Assembly (NCBI RefSeq): GCF_016097555.1
Contig: NC_054707.1
Span: 83,254,653-83,318,652, forward strand
Source of the DNA: Gigantopelta aegis
Taxonomy: Eukaryota; Mollusca; Gastropoda; Neomphalida; Peltospiridae
Direction of reading: 5' to 3'
Length of the DNA stretch: 64,000 bases
Shown: piece after piece, positions 12,497 through 34,390 of the stretch
Position numbering within the stretch: position 1 is the stretch's first letter
Layout of the letters: every line of letters starts with the position of its first letter
Program-made: the position numbers and the translations under genes
Notes under the pieces: generated by a model
Told to the model about the DNA's origin: nothing
What the model saw: only the letters and a program-made list of their open reading frames with translations
Databases searched by the model: none

Positions 12497-12722
12497 TTGT
12501 TTTGTTTAACGACACCACTAGAGCATATTGATTAATTAATCATTGTCTATTGGGTGTCAAACATTTGGTAATTATGACTCGTAGTCATCAGAGGAAAGCT
12601 GCTACATTTTTTCCTAATGCAGCAAGGGATCTTTTATAACCACCATCCCACAGACAGGATAGCACATACCTCAGCCTTTGATATACCAGTCGTGGTGCAC
12701 TGGGTGGAACGAGAAATAGTCT
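12497..12722 (-). mobile_element. tRNA-derived SINE lacking its tRNA head
   Basis: Matches the SINE body from 'tttgttttgtttaacgacac' to 'gtggtgcactgggtggaac', then stops at 'gagaaatagt' before the tRNA part. Lies inside the CAGGGCTCGAA MITE. Confidence 0.85.
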
Positions 12723-13529
12723 GATGAGTCATATGGTATTGCAATACAAATATTAATAGTGGCTTATATGGTATAGCTCTAAACAAAATCACCCAAATAA
12801 TATTTGGTCGACTAACACCATTATTTTTTTATATTTAAGTCGCCCAAATAGGACATTAGTCGCATTTGGTGACCTGGCTGCAGGCCGTTTCGAGCCCTGA
12901 GAACATCAATATTACCACATTGTGTACGAGCGAGTGGACGAATCATCCGCATGATAATGAATACAAACAGTTAATAAAAACTGGATAGTAATGTTGAATT
13001 CTAACTCTATTTTACTTTTTTGGTTATAGTATACACAAAATAATGTTAAGAAACGATTACAATGTCAAAGAAATAACTATTAATATGTTTGAAAAAAATG
13101 CAGTCATCGAGTGGACGAATTGTCCGAGGTGAGTAGATGAATTGTCCAGTGGACGAATCGACTGGAAAGCCATACATACGTACAGGGCTAGTGATATTCA
13201 ATGTTTGGCTAGTAAATAGCTACTATTGCCAGCTAGTGAGAAGAAAAAAAAGTCAAATGTTGCAGCTAAGTCTTAGTTTGTAAATATGACTATTCTGCCC
13301 CCACCCAACCCCTAATGTTAATGTTTTTTAAGCTCTATCTCCCTCTTTAGGTGACATATCTGATTATTACAATTATTTAGTAAAACTGTAGTAACTTAAA
13401 AAGTAAAGCAGGGTTTGTGAATTTTTAAATGTGGCTAGTAAAAATATTTTAATCACTGATCCCATGGCTAGTGGATTTTATAAAAATTCTAGAAGCCATG
13501 TATGTATCTTATCTCTCTCTCTCTCTAGA

Positions 13530-13538
13530 TATATATAT

Positions 13539-13577
<39 letters not shown>
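13530..13577. repeat. (AC)n/(AT)n microsatellite
   Basis: Short 'acacac' then pure 'at' run close to the exon 1 donor of the YqaJ gene. Confidence 0.9.
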
Positions 13578-13582
<5 letters not shown>

Positions 13583-14090
13583 TTATTACGCCTACATGCA
13601 TATCCATGTGGTTCTTACCTTTGCAGTTACTAAAACTTGTTCTTCAAATCCGATGGCAGTTCTCTCTCTAACCCATCCACATACAAATTGGTTGTAGGCG
13701 TCGAGTCCTTTATAACTTTTCAAATCATCAGCAGTGTATGCACTTGGAGTAAATAAAAGATAATTCACAATGTCCATGTATGTGATACCTGGCAAAATGT
13801 CCACATTGTCCGACCAATTCTTTAGTTCATACGGATCATTACCATCAATTAATTTTAGTTTGTTGTCGTACCTAAGCCGTACAGACGTGTCCAGTGTATC
13901 CCTATAAGATAAGCAGTCTTTGTTCGATTTAGCCATTGTCCGATTTATTACAAAAGTATCACATATTTACGTTTTCTTGATTCTTGTCCGTTTAGTGCAT
14001 GTAAAAGTAAGGTTTGGTTGTCTTCACAATGGCCGACCGAACTGCATCACGGGAAAAATATTGCGTAACTGGGATTGTTCTATAGAAACG

Positions 14091-15639
14091 GTGTTTACAG
14101 GATAAATAACCAGTCATTCAACTCATTAGGATGATTAGCCGAGACAAATAGACGGCTGTCGTGTATATTGCCATTTTCGATAAGATCGGGGGTAAGTACA
14201 GCCAACCATCTGTTGTTAATGTTTGCTACACTGATTTCTTTTTTTACGCTACACATTAAACTAAAATTTAATGACCATTTCGGGAACCAGTCAAAATATA
14301 CCCTAGTAGACGTTCTTAGTTTTTGCACACGACACTGTCAAAATACCTTAAGTAGGTCAATTTTGGCAGGTACCGGATTTGTGTTGCAACATAAATCCAG
14401 GAAGGTTGTGTTGTCAAACAACGGTGAACTTGTTTTCAGGTATTAGATGGCTTCAATATCTTTTAAAGTAAATTAAGATTGTCTTTGTTTATTAATGTGC
14501 TTGTTGTCATGTGTTAATTTGTTGTTTTTGATCTGTCAAAGTGGGCTAAATTTTGTAAACACATGACTGTTATGACAGTGATACTGATACTGTGATAGTC
14601 GCAATGTCAATGTCACTCCCGACTCGGTGTGGCAATGCACGAAGTAACCAAAGGTATTTTTGACTACGGTCGACAACAGACAATTTCTTGAAGCATAGCT
14701 TGGACTAAATCTGGGCCCCGTTGTGCATAGCCCGAGTACTCTGACTGTAAGAGAGCTAGACGGACATTTGGACATAAACACGCTCTCATTACAGTCAGAG
14801 ACCAACCTATGTCTTTTTTTGGCAATTCCTGACTACCAGACGGTAGGCAACAGTCCCGCTCTAATACCACAACAATCCTATGTTTGACGTCAAATACCTT
14901 TACATCAATCATTTTCGAGTTAAGTGATACAAAAAAATCCACATATTAATCACTAATACACTTACTACAGAAAGAAACCCGACAGCACCCACATTCAGCT
15001 ACGCTTCGTGACACTCCGTCGCAACAATTGCAAAGCTCGGCGATCTATTTCGAGACGTAGACCACGTGATCGCGCACTGGGCGATTCCGCCTTGTGCAGC
15101 AGTTACAGGGGCCGTCTCATATCAAGCGAAGTTACAACATGGAAGAGTTGGCTAATGCCGTTTTGGATGAATTTTATTTTGCGCAAAAATACATACGACG
15201 AGACCACGTAGTGGTCGAGTGGTATGTTCTTTTGCAAAATAAACAAGTGCAATAAATAGGAAGTGAAAATGTATGTGAAGTGCTGTATTTATTACATACC
15301 TTCTTTTATGTTTTACAAAAACAGTTTTAAATTTAACGTCATAACAGTCTGTTAAATCTACCATCGAAACTCCTTTCATGGATTTGATTAACGTTCAAAA
15401 TCATGCTCTGCGGCAGCCTTGTGTAATGTTTCAAATACGATGTGGTGTAATTTGTAAATTATATATCATGTCAGTAAATAAAAGGTTTTAACTGCAGTAA
15501 AAATAAGGGAATTACACATTTAAAAGTTCCGGTCCAGATCGCACATATTAATTAACCAGTAGTTGGTTCACATGTTTTTTACCTAGATAACCAATTGTTT
15601 GGTTACCTGAATTATATTTGCATAACTGTTGCCGTTGTG
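14091..15639. other. Intergenic, no gene assigned
   Basis: Several ORFs of 60-92 codons on either strand have no recognisable domain. At 15139 on +, an ATG opens a 28-codon reading (starts MEELANAVLDEF) that runs to a GTATGT donor-like site at about 15223. It could be a first exon of an unknown gene or transposon; support is weak. Around 14700-14800 'actctgactgtaa' and 'ttacagtcagag' form an inverted pair. Confidence 0.35.
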
Positions 15640-15790
15640 AACAGGGACGATCATCCACATTTCTGGTTTGTCGATATCGGGCCCACATTTGGCTTATGAC
15701 TGATTGTGACACATTGTCTACTGGCCACAATTAGCTGAGTGGTGCCAACTTGGAGCATGCCCACAGACCTGAGACGTGCCTGACGTTGGA
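15640..15790 (-). pseudogene. Tc1/mariner transposase relic (N-terminal HTH)
   Basis: Minus-strand translation pieces resemble the Tc1 paired-type HTH: LRSVGMLQ, then in another frame VSQSVISQMWARYRQT, NVDDRP. At least one frameshift separates them and no catalytic domain follows. A fragment only. Confidence 0.65.
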
Positions 15791-16159
15791 GACATGACAT
15801 TGTTAAAACGTTACACAATGTTGTAAAGAATCTGACAGTACGGTTATGAATCAGTGTTCAAGTAACAAACAAGAAAGAATATTGCCACAGTGTGCACACA
15901 ACGTACACAAACTCGGTGTTCAGTTTTAAATCACACCCTTTGCACATGCAACATCATGTCTTGTGCTTCACGATCAAAACAATTAGTGCATTTTATCATG
16001 CTCTTTGAGAGGGAACATTAACATATATTGTGCATTTGTGTTGAGTTTTGTATCTCATTTCATTCTATAAATTATTGATATTTGAAATGGAATATCCCCT
16101 ACTTATTTTGAACAGTATATTTTAAATGTGCCAATATTAAATACAAGCAGATAATGTGA

Positions 16160-16281
16160 ATCAGGTGTATACATTTTGTCATTGTTGAGGAGCGTGCCAT
16201 CGGTTATGCTCTCTACCTATGGCAATTAGTATCCCAACGATGGCAAATGCTGTCGATGCCATCGTTAAGTTCGAGCCCTGT
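16160..16281. mobile_element. MITE-like fragment ending TTCGAGCCCTG
   Basis: The right end 'ttcgagccctg' matches hAT-type MITE ends in this window. Upstream sequence ('cagataatgt', 'gatgccatcgttaag') has a diverged counterpart at 21125-21335, so two copies of one family are present. The left end was not found. Confidence 0.4.
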
Positions 16282-16653
16282 ATGCATGCATACATGTATA
16301 TAAGTAACTGTTATATTGAAAGTTGGCAGAATGTAACTTACAAATTAAAACACCAAATGGCGAACAGCACTAAGTATGCTATTTTCACTTCTAAAACATT
16401 CATGATATAATCGTTCAAAATAGTTTACCCGAACCTTCTAGCTTTGATATTGCAGAGATCAAGTTTGTCAATTTATCTTTAATTTTTATTGACATATTGG
16501 TTCATTCATAATTCAGTCCATTCCCTATTGAACAAAGAACTAGGGGGTTTGGGTGGGGAAAATATTTCTGATTCTTGGGCAGTGTAAATTTGTCATCTTT
16601 AAGAGCTCTACTTTTTTGTATTTTTAGAATTCTTCACACCACATATTTGAAAG

Positions 16654-27785
<11,132 letters not shown>

Positions 27786-28443
27786 ACGACTAATGTCTAC
27801 CGTTTTGTGCCTATTGTGCAGTCCAGTTTTTAAAAAATATTTTTTGTCAAACATACAACAGAAAAATGTATGCTTTATAAATATATAAAATTATACTGGA
27901 AGTGTTCTTATCAACTATTTTTTTGTCTAATAACAAATGACAACTCTGTTAACATATCAAGGGTTTGTTAAATAAAAAAATAATATTGAAAAGCAAAAAA
28001 TCTCTGTGATATAAAAATGACTGGCTCAACTACTGTTAATATAATTAAAGAAGGAAAAACAACAAATTGAGTCAAAATAGTCACACTATGTTCAGAATTT
28101 ATTTCTTTTAACTTTTTACCATCCTGTGATATTTGCTTACTTGAAATGGGGAAAAGGATTTCATTTATTTATCAGTCCACTACTGGTCCAATCGGAGCGG
28201 ACTAAAGGTTTTGTCTGTCATTCTGTCAGTGTCTCATATAGTTTTTGGACATTTTTATTTTCACATTGCTTCAAGATATTAGATCTGAAATTTTGTGTAT
28301 AGCTTTATAGTGTACTGTTACAGATCAAGTTTGACTTTCAGGGTGATTTGCTAATTTTTTGCAGTTTCACCCTAAAATACGAAAAAAAATTGCTGGTTTT
28401 ATATTGTATTAACATTGTTTCCAGGGCCACATCTAACAGCAAA

Positions 28444-28471
28444 GGGGGGTGGGTGGGGTGGGTAGGGAGGG
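28444..28471 (+). other. G-quadruplex-forming tract in the LITAF 3' region
   Basis: Six G-runs of three or more separated by single bases, e.g. 'gggtggggtgggtaggg'. It lies on the sense strand, so it would also be in the mRNA if the 3'UTR extends to the poly(A) signal at 32094. Confidence 0.7.
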
Positions 28472-29002
28472 CATACAGTGACAGTTGTCCTAACAAATGA
28501 AAAAGTGCCATTTTAGGTTTAAAACCCTGTATTACTGTGACCAGACTTGTTTCTCTTTGTGCAGCATCCTCATTATTTAGGCTAGTTAATGTTCTGTTTT
28601 CATTGTTTTATTATTGTAATAGTTGCTTTTGTCAGGTGTATTTAATATAAGTAGAAATGTTTATACATGTATTTACAATTCTTTCTTTTTTTGACATCTT
28701 ATACAGCCGTTTGTCCTTTAGACTACTACTATTTAATCAGAATTAATATTTAACAAAACAAACAAACAAACCAGCAAGCATATTTTAAATTAATTGTATG
28801 TTGCCCATTCCATTGTTTTAAATAGAATGCAGACATGAAATGAATGCATGTATTCCTAGTATGTAATTAAATGTTTTGTTATCTTACGAATTGAGAACAT
28901 TTACAAAAAATAGACTGATGATCCGTAATCTTTCTATTGCATAATAATACAAAGTTAACAATAATAATTTCAAATAATAACAACATAATATTCTAACTAA
29001 AA

Positions 29003-29070
29003 TGTCATCCAATAGCCGATGATTAATGAATCAATGTGCTCTAGTGATGTTGTTACACAAAATAAATTTT
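29003..29070 (+). mobile_element. SINE tail fragment
   Basis: 'catccaatagccgatgatta' and 'atgtgctctagtgatgttgt' match the tail of the window's SINE family, plus orientation. Confidence 0.8.
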
Positions 29071-29199
29071 AATTAAAACCAAAAGAAAATATTTGAAAAA
29101 AAGAAAGAAAAAAGTTTTAAAAAGTGTCTGACTACATGTATATATAACCTGACATCTCAGCGGTTCCTTTGTGCATTTCTCCCTTTAATAATGGACTGG

Positions 29200-30748
29200 G
29201 CCAAACCTCCCAACAGTCAATCATTCCTTACCAAACCTCCCAACAGTCAATCATTCCTTACCAAACCTTCCAACAGTCAATCATTCCTTACCAAACCTCC
29301 CAACAGTCAATCATTCCTTACCAAACAGCCCAACAGTCAATCATTCCTTACCAAACAGCCCAACAGTCAATCATTCCTTACCAAACCTCCCAACAGTCAA
29401 TCATTCCTTACCAAACCTCCCAACAGTCAATCATTCCTTACCAAACAGCCCAACAGTCAATCATTCCTTACCAAACAGCCCAACAGTCAATCATTCCTTA
29501 CCAAACAGCCCAACAGTCAATCATTCCTTACCAAACAGCCCAACAGTCAATCATTCCTTACCAAACAGCCCAACAGTCAATCATTCCTTACCAAACAGCC
29601 CAACAGTCAATCATTCCTTACCAAACCTCCCAACAGTCAATCATTCCTTACCAAACAGCCCAACAGTCAATCATTCCTTACCAAACAGCCCAACAGTCAA
29701 TCATTCCTTACCAAACCTCCCAACAGTCAATCATTCCTTACCAAACAGCCCAACAGTCAATCATTCCTTACCAAACAGCCCAACAGTCAATCATTCCTTA
29801 CCAAACAGCCCAACAGTCAATCATTCCTTACCAAACCTCCCAACAGTCAATCATTCCTTACCAAACCTCCCAACAGTCAATCATTCCTTACCAAACCTCC
29901 CAACAGTCAATCATTCCTTACCAAACCTCCCAACAGTCAATCATTCCTTACCAAACCTCCCAACAGTCAATCATTCCTTACCAAACCTCCCAACAGTCAA
30001 TCATTCCTTACCAAACCTCCCAACAGTCAATCATTCCTTACCAAACCTCCCAACAGTCAATCATTCCTTACCAAACAGCCCAACAGTCAATCATTCCTTA
30101 CCAAACAGCCCAACAGTCAATCATTCCTTACCAAACAGCCCAACAGTCAATCATTCCTTACCAAACCTCCCAACAGTCAATCATTCCTTACCAAACCTCC
30201 CAACAGTCAATCATTCCTTACCAAACCTCCCAACAGTCAATCATTCCTTACCAAACCTCCCAACAGTCAATCATTCCTTACCAAACCTCCCAACAGTCAA
30301 TCATTCCTTACCAAACCTCCCAACAGTCAATCATTCCTTACCAAACAGCCCAACAGTCAATCATTCCTTACCAAACAGCCCAACAGTCAATCATTCCTTA
30401 CCAAACAGCCCAACAGTCAATCATTCCTTACCAAACCTCCCAACAGTCAATCATTCCTTACCAAACCTCCCAACAGTCAATCATTCCTTACCAAACCTCC
30501 CAACAGTCAATCATTCCTTACCAAACCTCCCAACAGTCAATCATTCCTTACCAAACCTCCCAACAGTCAATCATTCCTTACCAAACCTCCCAACAGTCAA
30601 TCATTCCTTACCAAACCTCCCAACAGTCAATCATTCCTTACCAAACCTCCCAACAGTCAATCATTCCTTACCAAACCTCCCAACAGTCAATCATTCCTTA
30701 CCAAACAGCCCAACAGTCAATCATTCCTTACCAAACAGCCCAACAGCC
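29200..30748. repeat. 30-bp minisatellite, about 52 units
   Basis: Unit 'caacagtcaatcattcctta' plus 'ccaaacctcc' or 'ccaaacagcc'. Apart from this two-base choice (ct/ag) and one 'ccttcc' unit the copies are identical. Because 30 is divisible by three and the unit lacks stops in two frames, two overlapping ORFs of more than 530 codons result, encoding decapeptide repeats (QTSQQSIIPY or KPPNSQSFLT). No promoter, splice or domain support for translation. Confidence 0.97.
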
Positions 30749-31622
30749 AGTTGTTGCTTACTATCTTCTTTGATGTAAGACCTTCATGGTACATTATATC
30801 TTTTTATACATTAAACTGAATAATCACTTTGGAATTCATTAATAGTTTGAAAACATTTATCGAAAAAACAGCTGGCTGCATTTGTTTAAATACACTTAAC
30901 ATTCATAAATTGATGCAAAGAACTAGTTTTAAAGCTTTCAAGCAAGAAGTCATGTTTCATCCGGTTTGTAGTCTGAATTTGATGTTTGCTCAGAAATATT
31001 CTTTTGTTATTTTAGGCATCAAGTTTTGATGTCCTTATTTATTTGATTACTTCTATGTTTATGCTGACAGTACCAGTAATTGTTACTGCAACCATTACCA
31101 GTTTGTATGTGATAATTAAAAATAATTTCATATTTATCATGCTCATAACTATTTTTATAAAACCTATATATTCATTGATATTATATATTTTTATTTTGTT
31201 GGTGCATGAATTTGAAAGTGTTTGCAGCATCTTTTCTAAATAGGTTATAAGGACAAATTTTTATTAAACGACATAAATGACTTCACTTATTTTTCCTCGT
31301 ATTCATTTAATTATTTAATGATAAATGTGATAAGCATATCATTGTCTTTCACTATGCATATTAACAACTGATTTTAATGAAATATGTGGTGGTCTTTTTT
31401 TTCTTCTTCTTTTTTAAAATGTTTAAGCCTAAGAATGGCAAAAATGTGTAGTTTGGAACAGAGCTAATGTGTAATTTGTTTGCGAACTCTAATTGGATAA
31501 GTACACTTCATATTAATGACGAGTTTCTCACATCAAGGGATGATATGTCATTTAAACACTTTTCAGATATAGTGATTTAGTTAATGGGTAATAGCAAAGA
31601 ATCCGACTGAATCTTGTATAAG

Positions 31623-31807
31623 GCTAGTGTCAGACTGCCAACTGTCACGACGAAGTTCACCAACTCTATGGTTGCATTGTAATTTTTTCAACTCGACATA
31701 GATGGGTGCACTTGGATTAACAACTAGGTCATAAGACAAGAATTGTAGAAGTTATGACAGCAGAAAGTTGGTCACTTTTCTTCTGGCAGTTGGTAGTCTG
31801 ATCCTAG
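31623..31807. mobile_element. MITE, copy 1 of a family also at 56328
   Basis: 'gctagtgtcagactgccaac' at the left and 'cagttggtagtctgatccta' at the right are inverted repeats. The locus is absent from the left LITAF copy. Confidence 0.75.
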
Positions 31808-32093
31808 GACTAGAATTATTTTGTAATTTTTACTAACATTTTTGAGTCTTGTTGTTGCACGAAGAAAAATTTCATCTGGGTTTTCAATTGTTTACTTGCT
31901 TTTTTTTTAAACGTTCTCTCGATTTAGGAAGGTTTATTATATATCTATATTGTTTTTTATTTACTAGTTTTGACACAATGTGTTCCTTTGTTTTAGTTTT
32001 CTACCATGTGAGTTTGGACTTGAAATTTTTATCATGTTACAGATTAAGTTTTACTAAAATATTTGCAATTACACACTGTGATTACTAATGTCT

Positions 32094-32099
32094 AATAAA
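32094..32099 (+). terminator. Putative poly(A) signal of the LITAF gene
   Basis: AATAAA followed by 'atgtgtaaatcgtaattttg', conserved with the signal at 3561. Use of this site would give a 3'UTR of about 4.3 kb including the 30-bp array. Confidence 0.5.
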
Positions 32100-32220
32100 A
32101 ATGTGTAAATCGTAATTTTGTTGGGTTTTACTGTTGTTTCCAAAGGACAAGAACTTTAATGATGTTCAGCAGATAGAACATGGCGATTTGTACAGAGAAA
32201 CCAATTGTTGTAAATACCAG

Positions 32221-34390
32221 AAACCAAAAATATGTGTCCTACTTCGTCTTTAGAAAAGGATTTCCTACTTCATTTTTACGAACATTTCCTACTTTGCCAG
32301 TAGAACTGCTAGTCCCAAGACTGTACATGCACATACATTTCACTGAAGTTCACAGATACTATTTTGGAGAAAGACATTAGGGAACAGTTGGTTTTGTAGG
32401 CAAAATTCCTGTCACTATTAGCATCGATGTCAGCAAGATGGTTAACTTCTCGACGCTATGGATGCAGGTTTTCCTTGCAGTTAGTGTTGGTGGAATCCCT
32501 TATTTCTTTCAGTTGGTATATATTTAAAGTATCTTTATTTCTTTCAAAAGTATATTTTTTAAGTATGAAAATAAAATAAAAAAGACCTGTTGATTGGTTG
32601 CAATCAAGTTTATTTCAAATAATCCTACGAGTTGAATACAGAAGATAATGATGTAAAGCCAAAATAGAAGATTATTCCATGTTTCGGAATGTAACCACAG
32701 CACATTGCGGAAATCAATATCTTACTTGGTCATTGTAGGGCTACCTGCATACAGCAGTGCGTTTTAGACCTACGTAACCTGTAGCAGGTGAAATGTCCAT
32801 TCACCTGTTAAAAAAACATTGTTTTTCAAGAAATGGATGCAAGTATGATCATGTCAATATTAGTCCGCTTGTGTGATTATTATTATGCATCCCATAAGCT
32901 GTAAATTACATCTCGGACGACCTAATTTTGCACACGCTATCCCAAACCCTTTTCTCACCCCATCCTCTTTATTTCCAGCAGGACATTTCTTTTTGGCATG
33001 CTATTTTTGAAAAGTAACAGCAGGTCATACTTTTCTTCTTGTTTCGAGTCCTGCATTGCCACTAATTCATTTCCAGGCATCAAACGAACAATAACCCCTA
33101 CAAATCTAATGATGCCATTAAAAAGTGGGACAAACCAAGTTAACTGTTCAATGGTCTACAAATAGATAGTAGCCAGGTTTTTCTTTCAAAAAGGGTTTTT
33201 CTCGTTCCAACCAGTGCACTGCAACTTCATATGGTTATCTTTAATTCATTCATTTTGATCTTCTATGCATCTCTTGCATACAATTGTAGGACACTAAAAG
33301 AACCAATAATGGAATGTGACTAATAAACTCACAATATGTAATGAATACAACCCATAGAATATCGAGAGACAACAGCTGTAGAGAAACATGGAATGTAAAT
33401 GAACATTAAACGAATCTAGTAAAAACAATACCTGTAAATTCACCAATATCTCTTTAAAACTGAGAGACAAACGTTTTAAAATATTCCTTTCAACTGATAA
33501 AAAACACAATCGGAGAAAGAAATGGGATAAATAAAAAACATGGCCACTCCTGTATGAAATCTAATCCAAAATGAACAGTAACATTATATAAAATGAAAAT
33601 GCAGGTAGCATATATGGCCATCATTAAACAGTTGTACACAAATATGAATATTTGATTTTTCTTTGATTTTTCTTTGTTCTCCAGTTCATTTGTTTGTACT
33701 TATTACAAAAGCAATGGTTTACATTTTATGATCAATAGCAATGGTGGTTGTAGATCAAACCAGCTTCTTGTCTACAGAGGCACATTAGGAAGCACAACAC
33801 AAATCAAATTAAGACGGTGAATACTTCTGTATAACCATACAGATTGGTCAACTATACCCTCCAAGTCAGTAATTAAAGCAATAATACAAAACAAACAGTC
33901 CGAGAACAGACTTTGAACACAAGGATACAAAAAACAGCAGCTATATCTTTGCTTATTATGCAATAACAAATCACAGTAATCAAAATTTAAACAAGAATTC
34001 TGTGGATTAAATGATTCACTACTACAAACTGTTTTGGTGGCTGTGATAAAAATCCATAGGTGCAACTATAAATCAAGTTTCATTGACCTAGCAGGAAACA
34101 TTTTGTTCAGTATTGCATCACGATTCACTACGCAAGTTTCAGAGATCGCAACACAATTTTAAAACATTATACTGTAGTTGCTGATAAAATTTCAATTGAT
34201 TAGAAATATCGCTAATCAAGATTTTGAAAACAGAATGTTCCCTGCCTTGATAGTTTGTGAGAAACTGATCTGAATGAGAATTAAACTTCAATTCAAAAGT
34301 TGACGCCATTGGAAAAGTCTTTTTACTTCATAAAGATGAGACAGTAAAGCAGTTTTAATAAACGTGTCGCACTATCGCCATTCACGTCAA
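32221..34390. other. Intergenic between convergent LITAF and JmjC genes
   Basis: AT-rich, no ORF with a recognisable domain. Part of it is probably 3'UTR of the minus-strand JmjC gene. No distinct repeat seen. Confidence 0.5.

Larger units (their letters stand above)
11474..12899. mobile_element. hAT-like MITE with CAGGGCTCGAA ends, interrupted
   Basis: CAGGGCTCGAA at 11474 and TTCGAGCCCTG ending 12899 are perfect 11-bp inverted ends. Between them lie a second MITE (11506-12312) and a SINE (12497-12722), so the original element was only about 390 bp. No target-site duplication is evident. A further 'ttcgagccc' lies just to the left at 11453, perhaps another end. Confidence 0.6.
9633..13936 (-). 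pseudogene. ISL2EU second gene: SWIM zinc finger, YqaJ exonuclease domain, PHD finger
   Basis: Exon 1 (13936-13619, 106 codons, phase 0) ends LVTAK before a GTAAGA donor. Exon 2 starts at 11175 after TTTCATTTAG, giving VLHSQRLREKP. Domains in order: SWIM finger (HCTCMAGLGEACTH; CxC..CxH); YqaJ nuclease-like domain with RAGRITAS, the metal-ligand signature GASPDGVV and LEIKCPF (D..ExK); C-terminal PHD finger (WCYC .. CC..C .. FH..C .. WFCREC). The gene is damaged: an in-frame TAG at 10939-10941 where the family reads on (QLTDINFTSAKG follows in frame), and a frameshift around 10690-10715, after which the frame continues to the stop at 9633. In related elements this protein is thought to act with the transposase; here the catalytic residues are still present. 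The intron is enlarged by nested repeats. Confidence 0.85.
5990..14090. mobile_element. ISL2EU-type DNA transposon carrying nested insertions
   Basis: Two convergent genes define the element: a THAP + HTH + DDE transposase on + (6097-9039) and a SWIM + YqaJ + PHD gene on - (13936-9633). From established knowledge, this pairing of THAP transposase and YqaJ exonuclease-like protein marks ISL2EU elements within the PIF/Harbinger-ISL2EU group. Outer boundaries are approximate. Just outside the genes, 'gccattttggagacaac' (left) and the reverse complement of 'gttgtcttcacaatggc' (right) match as degenerate inverted ends, with 'atagag' and 'atagaa' at the possible termini. I could not confirm a target-site duplication. 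Its age is shown by nested MITEs and a SINE in the minus-gene intron. Confidence 0.75.

Noticed and set aside
5389-13165. Inverted 'attcgtccact' motifs at 5392-5450 and 13108-13165 as ends of one large transposon
   Set aside because: The right motif lies inside the YqaJ gene's intron, between its two exons, so these cannot be the ends of the ISL2EU element; more likely separate MITE copies.
14536-14942. Minus-strand ORFs of 89 and 92 codons
   Set aside because: Overlapping frames, no recognised domain and an inverted repeat inside; probably a decayed repeat.
29169-30819. Two overlapping plus-strand ORFs of 534 and 542 codons with decapeptide repeats
   Set aside because: Both follow from a stop-free 30-bp repeat whose length is a multiple of three; no splice, start or domain support.
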